From Chionoecetes opilio (Eukaryota; Arthropoda; Malacostraca; Decapoda; Majidae), in the NCBI GenBank assembly GCA_016584305.1, contig JACEEZ010015360.1:52412-116411 (forward strand): a stretch of 64,000 nt of DNA, given 5' to 3'. The position numbers and the translations under genes are program-made. Shown piece after piece: positions 23,631 to 36,600 of this stretch. A model generated the notes under the pieces. That model was not told the origin of the DNA, searched no databases, and was given only the letters and a program-made list of their open reading frames with translations. Position 1 is the first letter of the stretch; the number at the start of each line of letters is the position of its first letter.

Positions 23631-23764
23631 CTGGTTCTGGTCTCGCCTGTACAGGTTCACAAGGGGGACGCAGTCTTCCGTGTAGGACACCACCACCGCG
23701 TACAGGATCACCCCGCTGACTAACTCCTCCATCACTGAAGCTGCGGCATCACTCCATGTGTCAC
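23631..23764 (-). CDS. AKAP1: AKAP1 coding exon 7 (C-terminal extension of Tudor module)
   Basis: This 134-base exon (phase 1 to 0) follows GGTGGCTCAG and ends AACCAG|GTAGGT. It encodes GDTWSDAAASVMEELVSGVI then LYAVVVSYTEDCVPLVNLY. The W-S-x-x-A...L-V-x-G pattern and the VxLY strand continue the SN-like part of the Tudor module, so it joins exon 6 despite the 13-kb gap. The exon ends on a donor without a stop; at least one more exon lies below 23631. Confidence 0.85.
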
Positions 23765-26700
23765 CTGAGCCACCACAGGAGAGGAAAGGTTAAGTTATTT
23801 CTCATATTGACTATTGCTTTATTTTGATTATGGAATTCTGATGATATTGTAAGATTTGTTAACACACAATAAGTAAATTATATCTTCAAAATGCAAATAA
23901 AAATACACATATTATCCGGCGCATAGCAGCCAAGACCTTGCCGGATAACGTTGAAAGCTGGATAATGCATCACTACCCCCCTAGGCCCCTCTGGCGTCCA
24001 CGAACCCAATAATAACCAGCAAAAATTATGATAGCAGTAATAACAATAATGGCTAGAACAGTATAACTAACAATATTAACAACATTAATACCTGTATTAA
24101 CCTTTACATGGCGGGTGACGTACTCATACGTCCATAGTAGGGTGGGCGAGGAAGGCGGGTCACGTACTCATACGTCATTAAGATTTTGCAATTTTGGTCC
24201 CTACAGCAACCTCTTGTTGTGTAGATATGTATTACACTAAACGGGAGTAAATTCCACCGCACATATGGTGTCTATGTTGAAATATGTGGTATTACTCGTC
24301 CCGACACGTGCCTCATAGCACAGTCCTCGGCCGACCCAAAAACTGTCGTGATGAGAGGGTATTATCTTTTCGCGACATGGAAGTGCTACGCCTTATTGAT
24401 TTTAGCCTGATTTTGACCTCTACAGTACCCTCCAGCTCTGTAAGGATACCATATACTCTGCACGATATGCCTCAGTTTGTCATGAGAAGCCAATATATAT
24501 AGACGCAGAATGTCGTCTTCCGTCAGCCTATATACTGAGCAGTTTCCACCGTCTAAGCGACGTCTAATTTCTACGCCTCTAAAAGCATTGAATAGGGGAA
24601 ACGAGAGGAAAAAGAAAACTGATAAAGAGTGGAAGGAAATGAAGGAAAGATTGGTGATGAGTGATACCCGTGCAAGGGGAAGATAGATAAATGGCCAGAT
24701 AAGACGATAAGGAAAAAAGGGTCAACAAAATATCCATGTCTCCAGCTATAACTACTACTACAACTACTACTACTACTACAACTACTACTACAACTACTAC
24801 TACTATTACTACCACTACTTAAAATAATTACGTAATTAACATATGATAATGATAGTAATAGTGATAAGAAAAAAAGAATAATCATAATAATAATAAATAA
24901 AATAATAATAATATATATAATCATAATGATAATAATATAGTTGTTATTATAATGATAATAAGAATGATAAGAGTATGAATGAAATAATCAGTTACTAAAT
25001 CATCATAGTGTATTATAGCACTACATCAAGCAACAATTACTAGGCTACTACTATTACTACAACTATCACCACCACTACTACGTACTACTACTACATATTC
25101 TACAACTACAACTACTAAAAGTAACAATAATGTTGATAATAATGATAATACAATGAACAGTTACTAGAATCAATACAATGTGTATGAGAAAGAGAAGCCA
25201 AAGCCTTGACCGTACACAAACGTTCCAACGGCGGTCAGCTCAGAAAGCCTCGTGAGACGCGAAAAATACTTGACTTCATCACCTCACTGTGAGGTATCCA
25301 GAGTACCTAGAAAGTTATTTATACTTGCATAACGTAGTAGAAAGATGAAGCTAAACGACGATTCTTTTTGCTTCCGTATAGCTTCAGTAGTTATTTTACA
25401 AATTGTCCCTGAAGAGACGATTTAGAGCAAATTAGCCTGGCTGGTGTGCACGGGGAAGTAAAAAGTCGCCAGCCGCGTAAGGGTTAATAATAATAAATAA
25501 TAATAATAATAATAATAATACTGTAATAATAATAATAGGCAGACAATGGCTACCTGTTGCGTTGGCACAACACATAGCAGACACACGTGTTTTGGAAAGC
25601 TTGCGGCCAGGTACCGACTTCTCCTTCTCATCGGCCAAGATATTACTGGGTAAAGACGAAAATATTGACCAGTTTCATCAGCGTTGTACACTGCAACTCA
25701 CTCCGTTTACAAGCAAAATGCGCACAAAATTATCCGGTGAAAAGACGTTTAGTGCATCTCGCGCCAAAATTTTCACCGGATAATGCATCACATGGACGGA
25801 TAGTGTTTAAATACAGCCGAATTGCTGACGGATATTAGAATGACGGAAAAACGGGAGATTACTGTATCGTCTGCACAAATCCTAAACATTTCCTTTTTAA
25901 CCATTTGCATATTACACACAACCCTCGTTTTCCCGGACTAATAGGGGGGAGCACTGGTCCGGGAATCGCAACAGTTCGAGGCCATTACCCACCCCCGGAT
26001 GTTTATCCTACTCTAGTATTTACTGTCTGGCAACCGCCAATATCAACTACTTTGCCGCGGACTTTTACGTCACTTTGTTGTTGTTTTAAGGGCTGCGAGG
26101 ATCCCTTGGGGAACACAATGAGCCCTGGTGATGTCCTATGATGCTATCACAGGCACTGTAGTTGACCTGTCTTCCTCAGGAAGGCACAGGTGAGGTGGAT
26201 GACAGAGTGTTGCCGGGAGGGGTGGACGCCCGCCCCCGCAAGCAGGGTGGGCAGGTCACAGGTGGCGACGTTCAGCGTGAGGAGTTGAGAATGTAGCACT
26301 ACACGGTGGGAGTGGAAGCGCGGGCACTGCAGCAGAAAGTGTTCAATAGTCTCAAGAGACGTTCCTGCACCAGGGGCAGTGGGGTTCAGGGGACTGACGG
26401 AGGCGGTCAGACGGTGCAGGTGAACCGTGAGTGTCGTGCCCAAATATAAACAATACGACCGCTGTGCATGCTGCCACATGGCGGGATGCCAGCCCCCGCC
26501 AGCCGGGTGGGCAGGTCAAAGGTGGCGACGTTCAGGGTGGAGTTGAGAGCGTAGCACTACATGGTGAGAGCGGAAGTGCGGACACTGCAGCAGAAAGTGT
26601 TCAATAGTCTCAAGAGACGTTCCTGCACCAGGGGCAGTGGGGGTCAGGGGACTGACGGAGGCAGTGCAGGTGAACCGTTAGTGTCTTGTGCCCAAATGTA

Positions 26701-29700
26701 AACAATATGACCGCTGAGCATGCTGCCACCTGGCGGGAGGCGCGGACACTGACCAGGGGTGACAGGAGACGCTCGGACCGCCGGACAACTTTGTCAATTT
26801 ACGGACTGGACCAGGCATTAGTCCGGGACTCTGACATATCCCCGGACCTCGGATTTTGTCTGGCAAATCCGATATCCGAGAAATGGAGGTCCGGGAAAAC
26901 GAGGGTTGTGTGTACTTTTGAGTCTCACTCTCTCTCTCTCTTGTCTGCACAAATCCAAAATATTTCCTCTTTAACCACTTGCACATCAATTTGAGTCTCT
27001 CTCTCTCCAACCTACATGGTTTTTTTTTTTACATTTGTGCCTATAGCGCCTGTAGGCAGTGACCTACAGGGCTGGGGATGGTAAGCCCTGGAGGTTCACA
27101 TGGGGGCTGTGATGGTTGGCCTCTCCCGTGGTGGCGCAGGCAGGATTTTAGAACATAAGAAAATAAGGAAGCTACAAGAGGCCGCAAGGACCTAACGAGG
27201 TAGTTCCTGTGCAGGCGGATTTTTATAGTGACGCCTGTGATAAGAGGCTTGTGCCGCCCCCTGTGTCCTCCGATGCAATCGAAGGTAGAGCTAATGGGCA
27301 GCTTTTTGGTTTTCTTAGGCCAATTACAGTGCAGAAAGATTTTAAGTGGATTTTGGTTCTCATCGGGGATTAAAAATCGGGTCCCCGAGAACGCCGTCGG
27401 ATACGCTAAACCACCTGCTAGCGCCCCCATGTTTTGGGAAAGTGGTGTCTAGTTATTCAAAATTTTGGGAATAACATGCGAAATGTTGAAAGATGATTGA
27501 AAGATGCAAAATGTTGAAAATGTTTTGGATATCCACGGATGCAGATATCCGACCCACCTCTATGTAGTACCAGTTCCGGGTCTTTCTCTTCATGAACCTT
27601 TGTAATGACTTCATTTCCAATTATATGTGACCATTTATATTTCTTTGTTTTTTTCCATTTCCATCACATGACACTGGTTGTCAATAAATTCCATTTCCCA
27701 TCTTCTGTTCCACTCATAGATCTTATTCAAGTCATTTTGTAGTGTTTCACAATCTTTATTGCTTCTTATTCATCTCTATAGTTTTGCATCATCTGCAAAC
27801 AAACATAGAACTTTTAACTTCATTAGTCATATCATTAATATAAATCATGAACATTATTAGTGCCAAAACTGACCCTTGTGGTACCCACTAATTTCCTTTC
27901 TCCATTCAGATTTTTCATCCTTTACTACTGTACTCATTTCTGTTCCTCTCAGATAACTTTCCATCCAATTTTGATCATCTTTTTGATTCCTCCTGTATTT
28001 TCTAATTCCAAATAGCCTCTCATAGGGAACCTTAACAAATGCATTTTTTAGATCTAGATATACACAATCTACTCATCCATATCTCTCCTGTGTTGTATCA
28101 ACTCAGTGCGCTGTGCTTCACGAAAGTGTACAAACTTTTATTTTTCCTGTCCATATATTTTGTCCTAAATTATCAATTTTGGTCTCATATTGCTAGCAAG
28201 AAAATTTTCTATAAGGATATATGCATATAGTTTTGAATAGAGCAACATTACTGCCATTATTATCTGTGAAAATGTCCCTGGATGTGAAAAGAAACGTAAG
28301 TTATTTACCAGGGTTGTTTGATTTAAATCAAGTTGATTTTAATCACTGATTTAAATCAAATGATTTTTTTAAAAATCACTGATATAAATCATAACCTTAT
28401 CATTATTTGAAAACGAGAGGGGAAGGAAGGAAAATTAAGCAATTGGGCTTTATGAACACCAATTTTATCATTGTAGTATAATTATATCATAATGAGACAC
28501 ACAAAGAGTGCTGCGGGGGAATCCACTGTGGCACTTTTAGATAGCAAATTGCCATGTGGTTGTTTTCACAGAAATATTTTTTTTCTCAAGTATATATACC
28601 GGTATATATTTTTTGTTGTACTGTACAAAAAGCCACACTACTATAACCAAAAGTTGAATGTGCATGTTACTTTTGTTTATAAAAAGCCAAAGTGATATAA
28701 ACCAAAGTTTAATATGCATTATGATTAATTTATCAAACAAAAAATATAATTCTAGTTTAACCGCCGACGTAATTATTACTACAACAAAAATCCCTTTGAA
28801 TCCGATTGACTTCCCATTGAGAAGTCAAGTAGCAGGGATGACTATGAAAAATTAGGCCGAACAGCATGATATAGCAAAATCAGGCAATATATTGTGTAGC
28901 TGACTCTCATCACAGACAGAATGATGAACTTTCATATGCCAGCTAGGAGGTTATTACCAGAGGTCAAATTAATAATCATTTGGTGTGTCTTGGGGGGGGG
29001 GGGGTAAAGCTTGCAGGACGGTAAAGACTGCCCACTCGATCCCCCAGCCAATAGGAACCACGAATACGACAGGGCCAGTCTGGATGTGTTTCCGCGAGCA
29101 TCAGTGCAGCCTGGGCCAGCTTAGACCGGTCTAGATCGGCCTGGCAAACGTCGCGAAAACGCGCTTATAGACATAGGCCTATTGATGTGAAAACGTCCAT
29201 CACAGAAATAGAAAATATGCTTATCTTTTTTTTTTTTTTTACATCACAAAGGATTGGCCAAGGGCACAACAAAAAGAGGTAACACAAAGCCCGCTTAGTT
29301 GCCAGTCCCTATAAAGAAGACAGTCAGAGAATAAAAAACAGGGGTGTGGGCCAATTAAGTTCGGGAGGTGTCTTGTACTCTTCTCTTGAAAAGATTTAAG
29401 TCGTAGGAAAAGGGGGAAAAAATCAAAAAAACGGGAAAGAGATTTCCCAGGTTTCCCAGTAAAAGGGGGATAAAAAGGGGGTTAAAGATACTGTTTAAAA
29501 CTTTTGCATTAGGAAGAGGAGGGGAATAGGGATGAAAAAGAGTAGAAAGTTTTGGCAGAAAGGGCCGGGGAGGGGGGGAGGAAATTGCAGTTAGCAATTT
29601 CAAAAAAGAGCAGTGAGCATGAAAAAAAAAGGAGAAGAGAGAAAGAAAAGGGGAAAAAACCATTACAGCGGTGATTTTAAAGTTTGAAGCCCAGTCAGTG

Positions 29701-30566
29701 GGAGGAGGGGAGTTGTGAGACAAAAAGTTTTTGGGATTTAAAACCCGTTTAGGAAAAGCTGTATGATTTGGATCCCCCCCAAATATGGCGGATGGTCGGG
29801 TTGACAAGGGGAGTTCCAAAGGGTCTTTTTGGGGGTCCATTACTTTTTTTTGTTTCCCATCAAGGGATTTGGGATAGGGGGTTAAGCAGTGAATAAAGCA
29901 AGTTTGCTGATGATACTAATTTAGGTAGGTTTTATTGGATCACAGTTGATGAAAAACATATTGCAGGGGGGACTTGATAAAATTAACGAGGGGGGCCCAA
30001 GTCAGATGGCAGAGGGAAAATTTAATTTGATAAATGCGGCGTTAGAATTTTGGTAAAAAAAACCCCCTGGTAATAGATACACCATAAGCAATGTATCCCC
30101 TGAAAAGTTTAAAGAAGGTAAAAAAGATTTTGGGAGGGGAGGGTAAACCCCAAAATTTCCGGGACCTAGGAAAAAAATGTATTGAGGCCAAAAAATAGGC
30201 TAATAGAGTAAGGAAAACCCCGGGGTTTATCCGGCACCCTGGGGGGGGAGGCTTTGCCGGAAAAAACCATTTTCCCCGTTGTTTTGATTTACTCTTATGG
30301 AACCCCCCAAAAACCCCTTTTTTTTTTTTTTTTTTTTTAAATCGAAAGGGAAACCCGGGCCCAAAGGGCAAAACAAAAAGGGGCCCCCACAAAGTCCGTT
30401 TAGTTGCCAGCCCCTATAAAAAAGACAGTCGAGAATAAAAAAAAAAGAGGGGTGACCCAAATTTTAGTTCGGGAGGTGTCTTGTTACTCTTTTTTTAAAA
30501 AGTTTTAAAAGCATAGGCAAGTAAAAAAAATAGAAACGGGAAGGGGTTTCCCGGGATTTTACAGTG

Positions 30567-30618
<52 letters not shown>

Positions 30619-33600
30619 AAAAAAAAAAAAAAAAAGCCGGGGTCGATAAGTCCCTTTGGTTTTGAGGGGCCGTTTTTTTGAATCCCGGGGTTAAATGAGG
30701 TTCTCCTGTATTAGGTATTACCAAAAGTTTTAAAAAGTAGAAGTGGGGGGAAGTTATTCAAAAAGTTTTATCGGCTTAGTCGGGGTCCCCTAGGCCCATG
30801 GGGGGTTCAGTTTTGGTCCCCTTTAATTGCAGGATGGTATACCCTTTGTTAAAAACGGGTGAGGAAGGAGGGCCCCAAAATGATACAAGGGATGCGTAAT
30901 TTTATTTTTGAGAGGAGATGAATTTATTAAAATTACATTTCACTCGAGAGACGCAGAGAAAGGGGGCCCATCTGATAGAATTTTTTAAGTGGAAAAAAGG
31001 GATTTAAAAAGGAGGGGTTAGGAAAAGTTTTACGGTTTTAACCGGGTTTTTAGAACAAAAAAGTAACGGTTTTCAAGCGGGAAAAAAGGTGGGTTTTTAA
31101 AAAGGGAAAATGGGGAAAAAAAACTGGTTCAAAAAATAGGGGGTGAAGGGAATGGAAAAGGGTTTCCTCAGTAAAAGGGTTAGTTAGTGCGGAGAAAAGA
31201 GGACTGGTGGGTTCAGGAGGGGGTTTGAAAAGGGGTGGATGTAGGTTGGGGTTTCCCAAAAAAAAATAAAAAGTTTAAATTTTTTTCTTCTCCCTTTGGT
31301 GTAAGGGGCCCATCTATGCAAGAAAACCCATGTATGAAAAGTTTGACCTAACCCGGGTTTGATTTTTAGGGGTGGGGAAATTACAACTTTGTTATTTCCC
31401 CCCTTATGAAATGGCCTTTTAAAGGGGGGGATGTCTTTCTTTGAAAGCGGACAAGCCGGACACCCCTTCCCCAGCAGGGCTGCTGGCCCCCCTCTTGGTG
31501 ATTTATTACCCCCTCGGGGGGGGGGGGGTATCAGGGGAGCCCCCCCCCACTCATGTGCCCGGGTTTGGCCCGGGGGAAAGGGGAACCCTTTCCGAGGGCC
31601 CCGGGGCTGTGTTTGGCGATGGGCCTCCACAACTTGGAGGAGGAACGGGCGCTTTTCCCCGTTTTTGGTCAGCCGGAGGGGTTTAAGGACTGGATGAGCG
31701 CCACCCCGCCCCGGCTGTGTCGTTGACGACGGGAAAAAAGGGCCCCCGATTTGGCGGCAGGCCCGACGTACGATTCCCCCTTCCGCCCTTCCCAGGGTTT
31801 TGGGGGACAGGAATCGGTCCTTTATATCAGAGCTTGAAGAGGCGGAGGGAATTTTTTGTGGTGAAAAGGGGGGCAGTGGTTTCCGCAGGAACTTGGGGGT
31901 GATGGGAGGTTTTTTCGCTTGGGGGTTTTTTCGGCTTTCCTTTATCGAGAGAAGGGCCCCCGTACAATTTCTTTTGTCGGAGACAGGGGACGGAGTCGAA
32001 CAGTGACAAGGGGCCCAAAGGAAACTTCGCTCAAAAAATACCAGAAAAAGGCGGCTAGAGGGTTTGAAAAAGGGTTTCCCCAAAAACTTTGTGGGTTTCT
32101 GAAAAGGGGTCCTTAGCGAATCCAAAATTTGTTTGGGGGGAGCGTTTGGAGGAACCGTCGATTTGGAAACCCTCGCAGGGCGTGATCTCGGTTTCGAACG
32201 ATGAGAACCGCTGGAGGGCTACATTTCCGAGGTTTTGACGACTCCAGGGCAGCTGCTCCCGAAACAAAATCTCTTTAGAGCGGGAAAGTACCCCGCCATC
32301 CAACCGGCCCGGGAAACGCCCGGGGGTTCCCGGTCGAGGTCTTCGGGAAGAGCGCCGCCCCGGGAAAAAGGGTGCCAGCCAGCGAGTTTCCTTTTAACGT
32401 CAAAGGGGGGGCTTTGTCGGGAAACAGAGTTTTAAACCTTTTAATGGACGCCCTCTTTGGGGACCAGAGTCTCCCGGGGATCTTTGTTGGTGGGAGGGGT
32501 TTTTTGCCGACTGGGTTTAGTAAGACCAGTAGTCCTTGAAGCGAGAGAGGGGGATCTCAGGACCAGAAGATGACCCCAAACACGTTGAAAAGGCCTTTTC
32601 AAGGAAAAAGTTTGTGAACCCTGATGACGGCAAGCAAGTGGAAAACGAGGGGTAGGCCGATCTTCTGTTGCAAGATGGTGCATCACCATTTATGGCTCCC
32701 CGTGTTGGCACTGGTTTTTGTCGAAAAACATCGCCCCGGGTCGTTCCTGGACCCCCCCCGTCTTCTATAGCCTCGAACACAGCGGTTTGCGGGGGGCATC
32801 ACCAGTTCCCGAGGGCAGGGTTTTGGGACTCCTAGGAGCTTCTCCCCTCCTTCTCCTTGACGAGGGGATGGCGAGCTTTCGACGGAGTTTCCCTCGTCCT
32901 GAGGAAGGGTTTCCCGGCCCAATGAACGGTTTAAAAGGGGGGAAGAGGGGCGGGGAAAATCTCTTTGATGTTCCCTTTGCCAAAGTGGGGGGCCGTACTT
33001 CGCTTTGCCCGTCGGGAAAGGACTCGGGATTCAGCCCAAAATCCTTTTGGATCAAAGGCCCCAACTACTTTCCCCTAAACCCCCACAATTCTAAGGGCTT
33101 TGGGGGCTACTGACCCCAGGTTTTGTCAAGGGCTCCCAAGAGATTAGGGGATAGGGCGGGGCTTCGTGCCCCGGGGGTCAATCGCTTTGGTGGAAAAAGG
33201 ACCCCCGGGGTCGGAAAAAGAAGCGAGTGTTGGGCAGCAAATTTGGGTGGACTTGATGACTCAGACGATGACGGCTCCAGGGCCCCCCATCTTTTTCCTT
33301 TAGCGTTTGTTGACGGCAAGTGAAGAGAGCTTTCAGTCCCGGGAAACCGATTCTTTCAGCTTTTTTGTCCAGGGCCAGCCCTCGAAAACCCCCCCTCCCC
33401 CTTTTCCCGCTGGGCAAGAAGGAATTTCCCTTTCTTCAGGAATGGTTCCCTCAGAGAGAGGGCGTCGGAGGGGGGGCGATTTTCCAAAAGGTTTTGGGGG
33501 ACTTTTTTGGAAGGTCTTCTTTTTTTCCGGCAGGCGTGACTCCAGAGTTATTTTGTTTTTGCTCAGGATCTTCCACTCGTCGAAAAGTCCAGTAATCTTC

Positions 33601-36600
33601 CTCCTCACGCTAGTTTCTGCGATGGTGGGGATCCTAGCTCGTGTCCAGAAGTCGAGGACCTCCTTTGCAGCCTCAGCTGCACCGTCTTCTTCTCTTCCTT
33701 GTGTGCGTAGAAAAATAGTCGTAAAACGTCTCCACGGCGGGGAAGTTTTCCCCTGTGATAGAGGAAACACTATGGCCAAGAACCCAAACTTCAGTTTGCT
33801 TTCTCGTGGTCAGACCTGAGGGCGAAAGAGGGAAATGTTCAAGATCGATCGCCCCCTCTAAATTTTATCAACCCGATTAGCCTGAAACTTTGCACACGAC
33901 AGTTTTTTTTAAGTTACAAGGCAGAATACCACAAAAGTACGTGAAAAAATATTGATTTTGAAAAATTACCCCTATGCGCTTTTGGGGCACCCTAATGTAG
34001 GTAGGTTAGGCGACAGGAACTACCACGTGTAGGCCTGCGGCCTCTGTAGCTTCCTTATTTTCTTATGTTCTTATGTTCTAATATGGGAGACATACTCCAT
34101 ACATGGGCGGAAAAGGGCCCCCTGTAGAGGGGCAAGCAATGGGAGGGGAGAAAAAACCGGATACCTAACATCTTAGAAGCTGTTTTAGCAAGAGATGAGA
34201 TGTGAGATTTGCAGTTCAGATTTTTAGTAAAGGAAGTCCAAGAATGTTCATTGTAGAAGGAGATAGGGTGTCATTGAAGAAGAGGGGATAGTTATCTGGT
34301 GGGTTTGTCGAGTAGATAGGTGAAAAAATTTGGGGTTTTTTGGGAGGCATTGAAACAAAACAAGGTTTGCTTTGCCCCAATCAGAAATTATAGAAAGATC
34401 AGAAGTTAGGCGCTCGTGGCATCCGAGTGGCAAATTCATCTGTATTTCAGTTATATGCATTTTTTTTTCACTTATTCTATCTCTTTTTAGTTATAGATAA
34501 GCTAAAATAATATCCTGTAGTAGTTAGATTTCATGTAGAACATCAAATTAATATAAATAAAAAAAATAGATTTAAATAAAATAAATCAATTTTTTTTTTT
34601 TTTTTTTAGAAAAAAAAAATCAACAACCCTGATATTTCCTATTTTAGTTTTCCTTTTTACGGCATAATTTTGCACAATTTATTCATTTTTCATCTCTATT
34701 TGTTTGAAAATGTTTATTCAACAATAATGTGTGTTTAAAATAATGACAATCAGCAAATATTTTTTTCCTAACACTGATAAACACAGTAATGAAAGCTTGG
34801 CGAAAGTTTTTCTCGTAAATGTTTATAGCAGTAAACATTCTTTTAGATAACTGATAAATGCATGAAAAAGGGGAAGAATTTGTGCACACTTTAAGACTAA
34901 TTACAATTAATTTCAGCAAATATGGATTTCTGGTGAATTTTAGAATTAGAGACGCACATTGCGTCATCCGCCGTTGAAAGGGAGTTTTCTGGTTGACGCA
35001 AATACACATCTGCCTGCCAAAGTTTTAATTTAGTGACACATGATCTCCTGTTCCTAAAACGATACTGTCGTCCAAAATTTACCTTCACGTTCTAATATTC
35101 CGTCCATTGCTTTTTATTATTTTCTCACTAATCTTTCAAAGTCACGCGCTGCGCTAGTCACTGACACTGGTTTACAATTACAGTCACCGCAAAAAAAACT
35201 TAGGACAAGAACGAAGTCTTCACATTTTTGCCCTCCTCGGTGGTAATGTGCTTAATTTTCTCGGGTATTTCATATATATGACATCTCACTGGGCTGGAGG
35301 TTAGTCCTCACAGTGCTACAGATCGCTTTAGGCTGCACTAAGGTAGAAGGGGAGAGGGTTGCCATCTTTGCTCCTTTCGCCTATATACCCCCTGTCACCC
35401 CTGGCTTTCTCTCCCCCTTTCCCCCCGTCTACAGAAGCATTTTCCTGGCAAGTTACTATTCATTGTCGAGAAGATACAGTCGGCGCAAAAAAATTTTGAC
35501 GCCAAAAAACCCTTTGGGGCGGGAATAACGTCCTTAGTTGTTTGACAATTTCGGTGGGAGGATGGAATTTTTTTACGTTTTTGTATATCTGGCAGTGTAT
35601 TAGGGTTTCTGCTGTAGATTCCTCGCTCCTGCCGCTCTGTATCTTCCAAGTCATCATAGGAAGTAGATGTTGTGTTTGGTTCTCCAACCTTCCTACACCC
35701 CCATTTTCCCTCCATCTTCTACCGCCTTCTCCAGGTCTAATAAAGCATTATGCTGGGCAAATCTCTATCAATTGTGAAGAAGACACATATAGTAACCTGT
35801 ATCGAAGTGGGAAAACAATTGGCCAGTAGCGAGGGAGATGTGCGTTTCCAAAATACTGTCTCGGTGTGGTGCAGGTGGGCGCAAGATTGTGAGTTTGGAC
35901 TGTTTTGGCGTGGGAAAAAAGGGTCAGGGGGGCCAAGAAAAAAATTCAAAGAAGACTGATCAACTGCTCATAAGGTTTGTTGATGTCAATAATCATTTGA
36001 GCAGTTGATCAGTCTTCTTTGAAGTTTTCTTGGCCGCCCTGACCCTTTCTTCCACGCCAAAACAGTCTTAACTCACAATCTTGCGCCCCCCTGCACCACA
36101 CCGAGACAGTATGTTTGGAAACGCACATCTCCCTCGCTATCTGGCCAATTGTTTTCCCACTTGATACAAGGTTACTATATGTGTCTTCTTCACAATTGAT
36201 AGAGATTTGCCCAGCATAATGCTTATTAGACCTGGAAAAAGGCGGTAGAAGATGGAGGGGCAAATGGGGGTGTAGGAAGGTTGGAGAAAACCAAAAAAAA
36301 CAACTACTTCCTATGATGACTTGAAGATACAGAGCGGGCAGGAGCGAGGAATCTACAGCAGAAACCCTAATACACTGCCAGATATACAAAAAACGTAAAA
36401 AATTAAAACGCTCCCACCGAAATTGTCCAAAAAAAGCTAAGGACGTTATTCCCGCCCAAGTTCTTTTGGGCGTCCTAAGTTTTTTTGCGCCGACTGTACA
36501 TATAGTTTACTTGTACAGTGGTGGCAAGTCCAAGAGCCAGATAGTAAGGGAGATGCGAAAACTCAGAAATGCTGTCTCTTATCTGGATCATTCGGCTTTA

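Larger units (their letters stand above)
25915..26912. mobile_element. Tigger-like MITE with nested LINE fragments
   Basis: Inverted termini CACACAACCCTCGTTTTCCC (left) and its exact complement at the right end (to 26912), flanked by TA (25913-25914, 26913-26914). The CCTCGTTTTCCCGGAC core is related to the TIR of the elements at 18058 and 38850. The interior contains two tandem partial LINE 3' ends on the minus strand. Confidence 0.8.
28309..34631. mobile_element. Large hAT-type shell with nested elements
   Basis: Left end CAGGGTTGTTTGATTTAAAT and right end, inward, CAGGGTTGTTGATTTTTT are inverted; CAGGG fits hAT termini. The 8 bp outside are TTATTTAC (28301-28308) and ATATTTCC (34632-34639), matching at 6 of 8. 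Subterminal DNA is rich in GATTTAAATCA-type repeats on both sides. The 6.3 kb inside holds LINE remnants, a Tigger-like MITE and a second hAT-like transposon. Pairing of the two ends is probable, not proven. Confidence 0.5.

Noticed and set aside
25855..25867. Lone Tigger-like terminus (complement TACAGTAATCTCC)
   Set aside because: No partner end was found upstream, so no element is called.
31184..32125. A 313-codon frame and many overlapping frames at 31-33.8 kb
   Set aside because: The area is homopolymer-distorted; the only motifs with homology are short blocks of the minus-strand hAT-like transposase, and the long frame is a shadow.
35313..35829. Plus-strand frames in the left arm of the Tc1 foldback
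   Set aside because: The left arm holds a frameshifted copy of the transposase N-terminus; the other frames are shadows.
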